Source of the DNA: Companilactobacillus alimentarius DSM 20249
Lineage (GTDB): Bacteria; Bacillota; Bacilli; Lactobacillales; Lactobacillaceae
DNA length: 64,000 nt
Assembly (NCBI RefSeq): GCF_002849895.1
Contig: NZ_CP018867.1
Coordinates: 372,001-436,000, forward strand
Reading direction: 5' to 3'
Made by a program: the position numbers and the translations under genes. Below the pieces are notes generated by a model that worked only from the letters and a program-made list of their open reading frames with translations, did not search any database and was not told where the DNA came from. Below, piece after piece: positions 8,606-19,728 of this stretch (the stretch's first letter is position 1; every line of letters begins with the position of its first letter).

Positions 8606-9943
8606 ATGGAAAAGTTTATCACTGATGAAATTCAAAATGAAGCTATTGAGGATCTTTCAAAAATAGTTGGTATTGCCTCTTATAATGAGAAGGCAGAATC
8701 AAAGGCACCATTTGGTAAGGGTCCTAAAAAAGCTTTGGAACAGGTTTTAGCTATTACCGAGAAATTAGGCTTTAAAACTTACGAAGATCCAGATGGTTAC
8801 TATGGTTATGCTGATATTGGAACAGGTGATCAAACCTTTGGGATCGTTGGACATATGGATGAGGTCCCAGCCGGTAATTTGGAAGCTTGGGATGTTGAAC
8901 CTTATAAATTAACAGAAAAAGATGGTAAATTGTATGGTCGTGGAACCCAAGATGACAAGGGACCAACAATGTCTGCAATCTACGCTATTAAGGCAATTCT
9001 AGACAAAGGATACAAATTAAATAAAAAGATTAGAGTTATCTTTGGTACTGATGAAGAGATTCTCTGGAGATGTCTGGCAGAATATAATAAAAAAGAAGAT
9101 CCAATTGATTTAGGAATAGCTCCCGATGCTGAATTTCCTCTGATTTATGCCGAAAAAGGATTACAACAATCATATTTAGTTGGACCAGGTTCAAAAGAAT
9201 TACATCTAGACTTAGAGAATGCTTTCAACGCAGTTCCAGGCAAGGCCGTCTATGACGGTCCAAAACAGACAGAAGTTTTCGAAGCTTTGAAAAAGCATGG
9301 TTTTGAAGCTGATAAAAAGGATAATTCCATTGAAGTACACGGTAAATCTGTTCATGCAATGAATGCTCCTGAAGGTGTAAATGCAGTTGTTAGATTGGGT
9401 ATAGCGCTAGCCGAGGTTTACCCACAAATCAAAGTATTGCAATTTTTGAAGGCTTTTGGTGAAGATGCTAACGGGACAAACTTACTTGGGGATGTTTCGG
9501 ATGACGTATCTGGTAAATTAACCTTCAATATTTCTAGTCTTAAGATCACAGATGATGAATCAAGAATGCAAATAGATCTAAGAATTCCTGTTAAAATCGA
9601 TCATGACCAATTAGTTCAACAAATTAGCGATGCTGTAGCTAAGTTTGGTTTGAAATATGAAAACTTTGATTACGTGGCACCACTTTATGTTCCAACAGAT
9701 AGTGAATTAGTTAAGACTTTAATGTCTACGTATCAAGATTTAACAGGCGATATGAAGTCGCAGCCTGCGATTTCTGGGGGTGCGACATTTGCCCGGACGA
9801 TGCATAATTGTGTTGCCTTTGGGGGAATGTTGCCAACGACACCAGATTTCATGCACCAAGCCAATGAAAATTGGAGTAAAGCTGACATGAGAAAAGCAAT
9901 GGAGATATTTGCTGAGGCAATTTATCGTCTTTGCGTGAAGTAA
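8606..9943 (+). CDS. pepV: M20 family dipeptidase (PepV/Sapep type)
   Basis: A 445-residue metallopeptidase of family M20. The metal site motifs are visible: 'GIVGHMDEVPAG' (His and Asp ligands), 'YGRGTQDDKGP', 'FGTDEEILW' (general-base and ligand glutamates) and the C-terminal 'GGATFARTMHN' and 'HQANE' (His ligand). PepV hydrolyses dipeptides with broad specificity in the cytosol of lactic acid bacteria. The ATG at 8606 has AAGGAGG upstream. Pairing with the carrier just upstream suggests uptake and hydrolysis of peptides. A second, different M20 enzyme is encoded at 30067. Confidence 0.92.
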   Translation: MEKFITDEIQNEAIEDLSKIVGIASYNEKAESKAPFGKGPKKALEQVLAITEKLGFKTYEDPDGYYGYADIGTGDQTFGIVGHMDEVPAGNLEAWDVEPYKLTEKDGKLYGRGTQDDKGPTMSAIYAIKAILDKGYKLNKKIRVIFGTDEEILWRCLAEYNKKEDPIDLGIAPDAEFPLIYAEKGLQQSYLVGPGSKELHLDLENAFNAVPGKAVYDGPKQTEVFEALKKHGFEADKKDNSIEVHGKSVHAMNAPEGVNAVVRLGIALAEVYPQIKVLQFLKAFGEDANGTNLLGDVSDDVSGKLTFNISSLKITDDESRMQIDLRIPVKIDHDQLVQQISDAVAKFGLKYENFDYVAPLYVPTDSELVKTLMSTYQDLTGDMKSQPAISGGATFARTMHNCVAFGGMLPTTPDFMHQANENWSKADMRKAMEIFAEAIYRLCVK

Positions 9944-9963
9944 TATGAAATAAGCAATTTAAT

Positions 9964-9996
9964 CGTATCAATTCATTTTGAATTGGTACGTTTTTT
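9964..9996 (+). terminator. Terminator after pepV
   Basis: A 12-bp stem (9964-9975 with 9979-9990, one G-U pair) and a TTTTTT tail follow the dipeptidase gene by about 20 bp. Confidence 0.88.
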
Positions 9997-10088
9997 GATT
10001 TCAGGACAAATAATTTGTTTTATATCTTGAAATTAGGTAGCGTAACAGTAAGAAAGTTTTAGTTTTTATATATTGAGGTGTAATAGAA

Positions 10089-11393
10089 ATGTTTGATTAT
10101 AATACACAAGCATCAAAATTTAAGTTTCAAGGCGAGATCGTTGTTCCAGGTGATAAAAGTATTGGTCACACGGCGATAGCACTGGGTGCATTAGCAAACG
10201 GAGTTACACAAATCAGTAATTTTTCCTATTCAGATGATTTGACTGTTACCGCTAAAGTCTTCGAAAAATTAGGAGCTAAAATTCATACTGAGATGAGTAC
10301 TGATGACATGATAATTAAAGGGGTCAATCATCAGCTTAAATCATTAGATGAACCTTTAAACGTTGATAACGTAGGAGCTTTAGAGAGTCTTTTATTAGGA
10401 ATCTTAGCAACTAATACAAATGAGTACGTGATTCAGGGTGGAAAATATCTCAGTAAGAGATCCATTCAACGATTAGTTAAATTGCTTAAGGAAATGGGTG
10501 TCAAAATTCAACAATTAACGGATAATGTTTTACCAGTAAAAATTCAAGGCAGTGACAATTTAAAGGGGATCACTTATCAACAAGATATTTCTAGTGCTCA
10601 GATTAAAAGTGGTCTGGTTTTAGCAGGTATCTATGCCAAGTCACCGACTGTTATTATTCGAAAGTTGCCAACTAGAGACCATACCGAGATACTAGCCAAT
10701 TATTTTGGAGCCAATATTGTTACGACACCGGAAACAATAACAGTAAACCCTGAAAAAACTGAGTTGACGGGTCAAAGTTTAACAATTCCAGGAGATTTCT
10801 CATCGGCAGCGCTTTATATTGCTGGAGCACTTTTGTCAAAGGGTAGTCAGATACGTTTACCTAAAGTCGGACTTAATTCTACCCGTATTGGTTTATTAAA
10901 AGTGGCTAAGCAAATGGGTGCAAACATAATATTGGAAAGTCATTCAATTAACAGTGTAGAACCATTCGGAGACTTGGTAATTAAGTCGCAGCAGTTACAC
11001 GGTACAAAAATAACCGCACAGCAAGTCCCATTTATTATTGATGAAATACCCTTGGTTGCTCTGATGGCTTCACAAGCTGAAGGACAGACTGTTATAGAAG
11101 GCATACATGATGTACATTTACAATTAAGTGATCGTATTAGAAATATGCGTGTTGAATTAGCTAAATTAGGGATCATTATGCAAGTGAATGACGATTCAAT
11201 CGTAATTGAGGGAGAACAGAAAATCAAAGTCAAGGATAATGTCGATAGTCACAATGATCATCGAATCGCAATGATGCTTTGTATCGCCTCAATTTTGACA
11301 GAAACCCCGTTTAAGATTAAAAATATTGAATCAATTGATATCTCGTATCCTAGTTTCCTCTCTGATATGAAGAAGGTTTTAGTAGCTAGGTAA
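10089..11393 (+). CDS. AroA (EPSP synthase) fold paralogue with lost catalytic residues
   Basis: The 434-residue protein aligns end to end with 3-phosphoshikimate 1-carboxyvinyltransferase (an enolpyruvyl transferase with two inside-out barrel domains). Retained positions, by E. coli equivalence: Lys22/Ser23 (here K23, S24), N94, G96, R124, Q171, D313 (D318), R344 (R349) and R386 (R392). Several key residues are replaced: Arg27 by T28, Thr97 by A97, Arg100 by S100, Lys340 by Q345 and the catalytic Glu341 by L346. I therefore doubt that it makes EPSP. It stands alone, with no other aro gene nearby. It could be a diverged enzyme on another phosphorylated substrate or a regulatory pseudoenzyme. 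The reading frame is intact, so it seems to be under selection. Confidence 0.8.
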   Translation: MFDYNTQASKFKFQGEIVVPGDKSIGHTAIALGALANGVTQISNFSYSDDLTVTAKVFEKLGAKIHTEMSTDDMIIKGVNHQLKSLDEPLNVDNVGALESLLLGILATNTNEYVIQGGKYLSKRSIQRLVKLLKEMGVKIQQLTDNVLPVKIQGSDNLKGITYQQDISSAQIKSGLVLAGIYAKSPTVIIRKLPTRDHTEILANYFGANIVTTPETITVNPEKTELTGQSLTIPGDFSSAALYIAGALLSKGSQIRLPKVGLNSTRIGLLKVAKQMGANIILESHSINSVEPFGDLVIKSQQLHGTKITAQQVPFIIDEIPLVALMASQAEGQTVIEGIHDVHLQLSDRIRNMRVELAKLGIIMQVNDDSIVIEGEQKIKVKDNVDSHNDHRIAMMLCIASILTETPFKIKNIESIDISYPSFLSDMKKVLVAR

Positions 11394-11471
11394 TTCAGAA
11401 AGGTACTTCTTTTTTTAGGAGTAGTGTCGTATCATTAATGTAATTGAATTATGTAAGGGGTTACTAAATTA

Positions 11472-12293
11472 ATGATTAAATTTATTGGGACTGATCTAGA
11501 TGGGACATTATTGAATAGTTACAGTAAGGTCTCTGCTAAAAATGTGCAGGCTATTCGTGATGCTGTCAATTCCGGAATTGTATTTGCAATTTGTTCGGGG
11601 AGAACGTTGCATTCGGTTAATAAATATTTTGTCAAAGATTTAAAAGTGTCGGGATACCGCGTTGTTTTAAATGGGGCGGTTGTAGTGAATGCTAATGGAA
11701 AGATGGTCATAGATCGGCCGCTCGATCGTGATATCGTAGCTGAGATTTTAAAGCGAGCAGAGTTTAGTAAATTCAAAATTGTTTTGGATGGTTTAAATGA
11801 TACTTACATTTATGATCCTAATCACAACTGGAATACTTATTTTGAAGGGATGAGCCGGCATCACTACAAAGCTCATTCAGTGCAGGATTTGATGAAGTTA
11901 AATAATCAAGAAGATCTTAATATTTATAAGGTTTGTTTCAGTTGCCCACCAAAACGATTGGCAGAGTTACAAAAAAAATTGGAATCTTTTACAGCTTTGC
12001 CAATAACCATCAGTCGCTCAGGTAGCAATTATTTTGAGATTAATGGACAAGACATTACTAAGCTGTCCGCTTTGCAACATATCTCAGAATTAGAAAAAAT
12101 ACCGATGACTGATTTTATGTGTTTTGGTGATTATGGAAATGATTTAGAAATGGTTAAAGAAGCAGGTTATGGAGTGGCAATGGAAAATGCTATCAAAAAT
12201 GTAAAAGATGTCGCTTGGAAAACTACTTTGACGAATAATGAAGATGGCGTTGCTAAAATGATCAAAAGAGTTTTAGCAAAGGAATTTGATTGA
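11472..12293 (+). CDS. HAD superfamily (Cof type, IIB) phosphatase
   Basis: A 273-residue cytosolic HAD hydrolase. Motif I is 'GTDLDGTLLN' (nucleophile and acid Asp), motif II is the 'ICSGRT' segment, and motifs III/IV are the conserved Lys region and 'FGDYGNDLEMVKEAGYGVAM'. The insert between motifs II and III is the large C2B cap of the Cof subfamily, whose members dephosphorylate sugar phosphates, pyridoxal phosphate or flavin phosphates. A ribosome site AAGGGG precedes the ATG. Two similar genes occur at 31635 and 32406. The substrate is not predictable. Confidence 0.88.
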   Translation: MIKFIGTDLDGTLLNSYSKVSAKNVQAIRDAVNSGIVFAICSGRTLHSVNKYFVKDLKVSGYRVVLNGAVVVNANGKMVIDRPLDRDIVAEILKRAEFSKFKIVLDGLNDTYIYDPNHNWNTYFEGMSRHHYKAHSVQDLMKLNNQEDLNIYKVCFSCPPKRLAELQKKLESFTALPITISRSGSNYFEINGQDITKLSALQHISELEKIPMTDFMCFGDYGNDLEMVKEAGYGVAMENAIKNVKDVAWKTTLTNNEDGVAKMIKRVLAKEFD

Positions 12294-12324
12294 AATTAAG
12301 ACTGGGAATTAATTTTTGAATATT

Positions 12325-12376
12325 AAAATGATGGGTTCAATGACTTTAGAATAAGTTATTGGACCCATTATTTTAT
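12325..12376 (+). terminator. Terminator after HAD gene
   Basis: A 21-bp stem with several G-U pairs (12325-12345 with 12354-12374) and a T-rich end. Confidence 0.75.
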
Positions 12377-12416
12377 TAGATCATATAAAATTTACATGTT
12401 TTTTAATAAAAACATC

Positions 12417-12471
12417 TTGATAAATTGGGAAACAAGTTATACAATTTAGGTGTTCTATGAAAGCGTTTTAA
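12417..12471 (+). promoter_or_regulatory. Promoter and cre-like site of the PTS/GH1 operon
   Basis: TTGATA (12417-12422) and TACAAT (12440-12445) are 17 bp apart. TGAAAGCGTTTTAA at 12458-12471 matches the cre consensus at 13 of 14 positions and starts near the expected transcription start, a position where CcpA would repress. A second, weaker AAGCGTTTTTA element follows directly. Confidence 0.65.
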
Positions 12472-12527
12472 GCAAGCGTTTTTAATAAAAAACAAATAAA
12501 TATTTTAATTCAAGAGGGGTTTTAATT

Positions 12528-12836
12528 ATGGCTGAAAAAACAATTATGCTATGCTGTGCTGCTGGTATGTCAACAAGTCTATTAGTTTCAAAGATGCAAA
12601 AAGCTGCTGAAAGTGATGGCGTTGATGCTGAAATCTTCGCTGCTGCTGCTGCCGATGCTGATGCAAAGATCGAAGAGAAACATCCCGATGTATTGATGCT
12701 TGGACCTCAAGTAAGATATCTTGAAGGACAATTTAAAGAAAAGTTAAGTATTCCTGTTGAAGTTATCAATATGCAAGACTACGGAATGATGAACGGTGAA
12801 AAAGTTCTTAAGGAAGCATTGAGTTTGATTAAGTAA
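12528..12836 (+). CDS. PTS lactose/cellobiose-family EIIB
   Basis: The 102-residue EIIB passes phosphate from EIIA to the incoming sugar at EIIC. The N-terminal 'LCCAAGMSTSLL' contains the phospho-cysteine (Cys10 by alignment to the cellobiose type) and its P-loop. The rest shows the alternating strand/helix pattern ending in 'MQDYGMMNG', diagnostic of the cellobiose branch. It is the first gene of the cluster that continues with EIIA and two phospho-glycosidases, under a cre-controlled promoter. The matching EIIC is 4.4 kb downstream, after the regulator gene. Confidence 0.93.
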   Translation: MAEKTIMLCCAAGMSTSLLVSKMQKAAESDGVDAEIFAAAAADADAKIEEKHPDVLMLGPQVRYLEGQFKEKLSIPVEVINMQDYGMMNGEKVLKEALSLIK

Positions 12837-12859
12837 TTTTTTCAATTATGAATGAACAA

Positions 12860-12892
12860 AAAAGGGCGCATATTAGCACCCTTTTCGTTTTT
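12860..12892 (+). terminator. Hairpin with T-run between EIIB and EIIA genes
   Basis: The arms 12860-12869 and 12876-12885 pair with one mismatch, followed by T-rich sequence. In the middle of an operon it may act as a partial terminator or mRNA stabiliser that raises EIIB over the downstream genes. Confidence 0.6.
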
Positions 12893-12901
12893 TACAGAAG
12901 A

Positions 12902-12915
12902 AGTAAGCGCTTAAA
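12902..12915. promoter_or_regulatory. Weak cre-like palindrome before EIIA
   Basis: AGTAAGCGCTTAAA contains the perfect palindrome TAAGCGCTTA and matches the cre consensus at 12 of 14 positions. It follows the EIIB terminator, so it might control readthrough or a second start. Confidence 0.35.
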
Positions 12916-12935
12916 TTGAGGAGGAAATTTTTAAA

Positions 12936-13268
12936 ATGGCTGAAGAACATGATGAACAACTACAAACAGTAATGGGATTGATTATTAATGGGGGTAACGC
13001 TAAGAGTTCGGCTTTTGAAGCTATCAATGCTGCTAAGAAGGGTCATTTTACTGTTGCTGATCAAAAATTAAAAGAATCAGATAAGTTTTTAGTTGATGCT
13101 CATAATTCACAAACAGATATGTTAACTAAGGAAGCAAATGGTGAACATGCAAAAGTTACTTTATTAATGGTCCATTCACAAGATCATATTATGAATGCTA
13201 TTACCTTTAGAGACCTAGCCGGCGAAATCGTTGACTTGTACAAGAGACTAGATAAAGAAGGAGACTAG
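12936..13268 (+). CDS. PTS lactose/cellobiose-family EIIA
   Basis: A 110-residue, all-helical EIIA of the lactose/cellobiose type. It takes phosphate from HPr on His80 in 'MVHSQDHIMN'; Asp83 is the metal-binding residue of the trimer. 'INGGNAKSSAFEAI' near residue 20 is also typical. The ATG follows GAGGAGG. It is six bases from the first GH1 gene. Confidence 0.93.
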   Translation: MAEEHDEQLQTVMGLIINGGNAKSSAFEAINAAKKGHFTVADQKLKESDKFLVDAHNSQTDMLTKEANGEHAKVTLLMVHSQDHIMNAITFRDLAGEIVDLYKRLDKEGD

Positions 13269-14720
<1,452 letters not shown>

Positions 14721-14727
14721 TAAGTGA

Positions 14728-16194
<1,467 letters not shown>

Positions 16195-16202
16195 ATCGAA
16201 TA

Positions 16203-16250
16203 AAATAAGCTGAGACAAAACTAAATCAGAGTTGTCTCAGCTTATTTCTT
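16203..16250 (+). terminator. Terminator after the GH1 pair
   Basis: A 16-bp perfect stem (16203-16218 with 16232-16247) and T-rich tail end the EIIB-EIIA-GH1-GH1 transcript. Confidence 0.92.
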
Positions 16251-16277
16251 TCTAGAAAAAGTAACTTGTCACATGTA

Positions 16278-16296
16278 TACTAAAGACAGTTTAGTA
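16278..16296. promoter_or_regulatory. Inverted repeat upstream of the RpiR regulator
   Basis: TACTAAAGACAGTTTAGTA has perfect 7-bp arms around 5 bases and lies 38 bp before the regulator's ATG. It is a candidate autoregulatory operator. Confidence 0.4.
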
Positions 16297-16333
16297 AAAA
16301 TGATATATACCAATGCAAAGGGCGGTGAAAAAA

Positions 16334-17107
16334 ATGTTTCCTTATCAAAAAGTTCATGAACTGAATCGTTTAGAATTGATCGTCTATAAATATATTATTG
16401 GACATACTAAAGAAGTTCAAAATATGACTATTCGAGAGATGGCAAATGAGGCACACGTCTCAACGACTACTATTCTTAGATTTTTAAAAAAGATGGATTA
16501 TAGTGGCTTTTCTGAATTTAAATTTGCTTTGAAACAAAGTCTCAAACAACCCTCCAAGGCTCAACAAGATCCAAGTATGGAGCCAATTAAGAATTTTTTC
16601 CAATTGGTTGCTGACGAGGAACCATTTGATAATAAGATTGAACAAGCGGCAGATATGATCAATGCAGCTGATCTTGTTTTATTTTTCGGAGTAGGAAACA
16701 GCGGTCGCGTCGCACAGTATGGAGCTAGCATTCTTTCTAGCTATGGTATTTATTCGTTGCCAATTATTGATCCATTTCAACCAGAACCCTTTTCCGATCG
16801 AGATTTCAGTAAGACGTTACTTATTTTGGTTTCAATTTCTGGTGAGACTGATCAGGTTTTAGAGCAGGCTAGATACTATAAAAAGAATGGGGCAGAGACA
16901 ATAGCGTTGACTGCCAATTCTTATTCGGTTTTGAATCAGATTACTGATTTTGCTATTTCCTATGACACCCCTCAGAATAGAAAAGGTCATATCAATGTAA
17001 CAACGCAGGTACCAATTGTTTATACTTTGGAACAGATTTCAAATTGCGCTTATCATAAGATGGTAGACCAAGTGGATAATAGATTTACGGAACATGTCAC
17101 TGATTAG
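16334..17107 (+). CDS. RpiR family sugar-phosphate responsive regulator
   Basis: A 257-residue regulator with an N-terminal HTH_6 domain (about residues 1-75, 'MTIREMANEAHVSTTTILRFLKKMDYSGFSEF') and a C-terminal SIS domain (about 100-240, 'VLFFGVGNSGRVAQYG', 'LILVSISGETDQVLEQARYYKKNGAETIALT') that binds a phosphorylated sugar. The ATG at 16334 follows GGGCGGTG; the in-frame ATG at 16313 has no ribosome site. Lying between the phospho-glucosidase genes and the EIIC gene, it probably senses the phosphorylated disaccharide or its product and controls this locus. Its stop codon lies inside a terminator hairpin. Confidence 0.9.
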   Translation: MFPYQKVHELNRLELIVYKYIIGHTKEVQNMTIREMANEAHVSTTTILRFLKKMDYSGFSEFKFALKQSLKQPSKAQQDPSMEPIKNFFQLVADEEPFDNKIEQAADMINAADLVLFFGVGNSGRVAQYGASILSSYGIYSLPIIDPFQPEPFSDRDFSKTLLILVSISGETDQVLEQARYYKKNGAETIALTANSYSVLNQITDFAISYDTPQNRKGHINVTTQVPIVYTLEQISNCAYHKMVDQVDNRFTEHVTD

Positions 17108-17121
17108 TGACATGTTTTTTG
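17091..17121 (+). terminator. Terminator overlapping the rpiR-type stop codon
   Basis: A perfect 11-bp stem (17091-17101 with 17106-17116) with a GATT loop and TTTTTT tail. The TAG stop at 17105-17107 is at the loop/right-arm border. Confidence 0.9.
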
Positions 17122-17165
17122 TTTGTAAACATATTATTTAACTTGATAAAGTATATACATTCTAA

Positions 17166-17221
17166 TGAAAAGGTTTACAATGATATTTGTAAGCAAATAG
17201 CAGTGTTACTGCTTAGTAACA
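17166..17221. promoter_or_regulatory. cre-like site and inverted repeats in the EIIC leader
   Basis: TGAAAAGGTTTACA (17166-17179) matches the cre consensus at 13 of 14 positions. It overlaps TTACAA-N6-TTGTAA (17175-17192), and a second repeat TGTTACT-gctt-AGTAACA (17204-17221) follows. One of these may be the operator of the RpiR regulator just upstream. Confidence 0.45.
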
Positions 17222-17250
17222 TATTTTATTTTTTTGAGGGGGTTTTGCTC

Positions 17251-18555
17251 ATGGCTGGAAAGAAATCCAACAGTTTTATCAACGAAAAAGTCATTCCACT
17301 CGCTGGTAAACTTGCTTCTTCTCGTCATTTGATTGCATTGCGTGATGGTATGACATTGGCTGTTCCAATGATCATTATTGGTTCAATCTTCATGATTATC
17401 GCACAATTTCCAATTCAAGCCTATCTAGATTTCATGGCTGGTATCTTCGGTAAGAATTGGGCAACTGTTTTACAATATCCAACTAACGCATCGTTCCATA
17501 TTATGGGACTGATTGCCGTTATCGGAATTTCTTATAACTTGGCTAAAAGTTATAAAGTCGATCCTATCTCCGCATCAGTTGTTTCATTGGGTGCATTTGT
17601 ATTAACCATTCCATTGAAAACAGATAAAGCTGGTGCTTTGTGGATTCCATTAACACAATTTGATTCAGCTGGCTTATTTACAGCTATTATTGTTGGACTA
17701 TTTATTACAGATTTCTATGTCTGGATGGTTCATAAGAACTGGACAATTAAGATGCCTGATACAGTTCCACCTGCAGTAAGTAATTCATTTGCTGCTTTGT
17801 TCCCAGGTTTCATCGTCTTAGCTCTTGTTTGGGTAATTCGTATTGGTGTTGAAGCTACACCAATGCAAAGTATTCCAAACATCATTTCATTCTTCTTGGC
17901 AACACCATTGAGTCACTTAAGCAACACATTACCTGGTGCTTTGGTTGCTGAGTTCTTAGTTTCATTCCTATGGATCTTTGGTATCCATGGTGCTAATGTT
18001 GTTTCCGGTGTTATGATGCCTATCTGGTTGACAGCTTTGAATGCTAACCATGCAGCCTTTAGTGCTGGTAAAGCACTTCCAAACATTGTTACAACATCAT
18101 TCTTTGATAACTTTGTTCATATGGGAGGCTCTGGTGCTACAATCGGTTTAGCTATGTTATTAGCCTTTGCCGCTAAGAGTAAAGAACTTAAGACACTTGG
18201 TAAACTTGTCGCTGGGCCTGCGATCTTCAATATCAATGAACCTATTCTTTTCGGTTTGCCAATTGTTATGAACTATAAGATGTTGGTACCATTTATTGTG
18301 ACACCATTGATTAACGTAGTAACAACATATGTTGGTATGGCTACGAATTTGGTTGCAAGACCAATGGGTGTTTACATTCCTTGGACAACTCCACCAATTC
18401 TATCTGGTTTTATTGCTACTGGTCATATTTCCGGTTCTGTAATGCAAATCATCAACATTGTGCTTGATACTTTAATGTACGTTTACTTCTTCAAGTCAAT
18501 GGATAGAGATAAATTAGCTGAAGAATTAGGTAAGGCAACTAACGAAGCAAAATAA
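17251..18555 (+). CDS. PTS lactose/cellobiose-family EIIC permease
   Basis: A 434-residue membrane channel of the PTS cellobiose family with about ten hydrophobic segments. Family landmarks: 'LRDGMTLAVPMIIIGSIF' near residue 30, 'GIHGANVVSGVMMPIW', 'FDNFVHMGGSGATIGLAM' and 'FNINEPILFGLPIVMN' (the sugar-binding loop). I start it at the ATG 17251 after GAGGGGG; the frame open from 17107 is only leader. It should work with the EIIB and EIIA at 12528 and 12936. It has its own leader with a cre-like site and is followed by the MupG-like gene. Confidence 0.92.
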   Translation: MAGKKSNSFINEKVIPLAGKLASSRHLIALRDGMTLAVPMIIIGSIFMIIAQFPIQAYLDFMAGIFGKNWATVLQYPTNASFHIMGLIAVIGISYNLAKSYKVDPISASVVSLGAFVLTIPLKTDKAGALWIPLTQFDSAGLFTAIIVGLFITDFYVWMVHKNWTIKMPDTVPPAVSNSFAALFPGFIVLALVWVIRIGVEATPMQSIPNIISFFLATPLSHLSNTLPGALVAEFLVSFLWIFGIHGANVVSGVMMPIWLTALNANHAAFSAGKALPNIVTTSFFDNFVHMGGSGATIGLAMLLAFAAKSKELKTLGKLVAGPAIFNINEPILFGLPIVMNYKMLVPFIVTPLINVVTTYVGMATNLVARPMGVYIPWTTPPILSGFIATGHISGSVMQIINIVLDTLMYVYFFKSMDRDKLAEELGKATNEAK

Positions 18556-18581
18556 TTTAGATAATTTTTGGAGGATACGTT

Positions 18582-19667
18582 TTGAGAAGACTTGGATTGT
18601 CATTATATCCAGAACACTCAACTTTAGCCGAAGATAAAAAGTATCTTGATACGGCTAGTAAATTAGGCTATACGCGGATATTTGCATCTTTATTGGAATT
18701 GGGTGTTGATAAGGATAAGACTATTGATCGTTTTAAAGAGACAATTGCCTATGGAAATAAGTTAGGTTTTGTAACGATTGTTGATATGAATCCTAGATTA
18801 TTCAAATCATTGAATATTAGTTATGAGGATCTGTCATTCTTTAAAGAGCTTGGAGCATATGGCGTCAGGTTAGATGAAGGCTTTTCTGGTATGGAAGAAG
18901 CTAAGATGACTCGTAATCCATATGGGTTAAAGATTGAAATCAATATGAGCTCTGGAACTCATTATTTAGATAATATCCTTTCATATCATCCAGATACTAA
19001 TAATCTTTTAGGTTGTCATAATTTCTATCCACAAAGATATACTGGATTAGGAGAGGACTTCTTCATCAAGTGGTCGAATTTCTTTAAGGATCGTAATATT
19101 CATTCAGCTGCTTTTGTCAGTTCACATGAAGCAACTTTTGGACCATGGCCCGTACAAGATGGATTGCCAACTTTAGAAGATGACCGTGACTTACCAATTT
19201 CAACTCAAGTTAAGCATTTACTTTTAAGTGGCGTGGTTGATGATGTAATCATCGGTAATACTTATGCGTCTGATTCTGAATTGCAAGAGGCTGCTGAAGC
19301 ATTCTTTGCTTCATATCCGGCACTGAAAGTGGATTTTTCTCAAAATGTTACTGATTTAGAAAAAGAAGTTATTCTTAAGTCTACCCACGTATATCGTGGT
19401 GACGCTTCTGACTACTTGTTGCGCAGTACAATGACACGTGTAAAGTATCGTGACGGGAACTTTCCGGCTCATGATACTCAAGATATAAAACGTGGCGATA
19501 TTATTATTGTTAATGAAAAGTATGGACAATATAAAGGCGAGACGCAAATTGCCTTGCGTGATATTAAAAACGATGGACGTCGTAACGTAGTTGGACACTT
19601 GAATTTCGATGAGGCTTTTCTATTGAACTATATAAAACCTTGGAGTAGTTTTAAGCTAACGGAATAA
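18582..19667 (+). CDS. MupG-like (DUF871) TIM-barrel protein
   Basis: A 361-residue protein of the DUF871 family. The N-terminal two thirds form a TIM barrel ('LGLSLYPEHSTLAEDKKYL', 'GAYGVRLDEGFSG', 'NFYPQRYTGLGEDFF') and the last about 115 residues a cyclophilin-like domain ('GDIIIVNEKYGQYKGETQIAL'). Staphylococcal MupG of this family hydrolyses MurNAc 6-phosphate-GlcNAc, a PTS product of peptidoglycan turnover. Next to EIIC and 6-phospho-glucosidases it probably acts on a phosphorylated disaccharide. It starts at TTG 18582, with GGAGG 7 bases upstream and conserved residues immediately after. The exact substrate is open. Confidence 0.85.
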   Translation: MRRLGLSLYPEHSTLAEDKKYLDTASKLGYTRIFASLLELGVDKDKTIDRFKETIAYGNKLGFVTIVDMNPRLFKSLNISYEDLSFFKELGAYGVRLDEGFSGMEEAKMTRNPYGLKIEINMSSGTHYLDNILSYHPDTNNLLGCHNFYPQRYTGLGEDFFIKWSNFFKDRNIHSAAFVSSHEATFGPWPVQDGLPTLEDDRDLPISTQVKHLLLSGVVDDVIIGNTYASDSELQEAAEAFFASYPALKVDFSQNVTDLEKEVILKSTHVYRGDASDYLLRSTMTRVKYRDGNFPAHDTQDIKRGDIIIVNEKYGQYKGETQIALRDIKNDGRRNVVGHLNFDEAFLLNYIKPWSSFKLTE

Positions 19668-19671
19668 AAAG

Positions 19672-19714
19672 AAAAAAGAGTTGGGGATTACTATGTTTTG
19701 CCCGCTCTTTTTTT
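19672..19714 (+). terminator. Terminator after the MupG-like gene
   Basis: The AAAAAAGAG..GGGG arm (19672-19684) pairs with CCC..CTCTTTTTT (19701-19713) around an internal mismatch, directly after the gene. Confidence 0.75.
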
Positions 19715-19728
19715 GTGGGGTGGAAATT

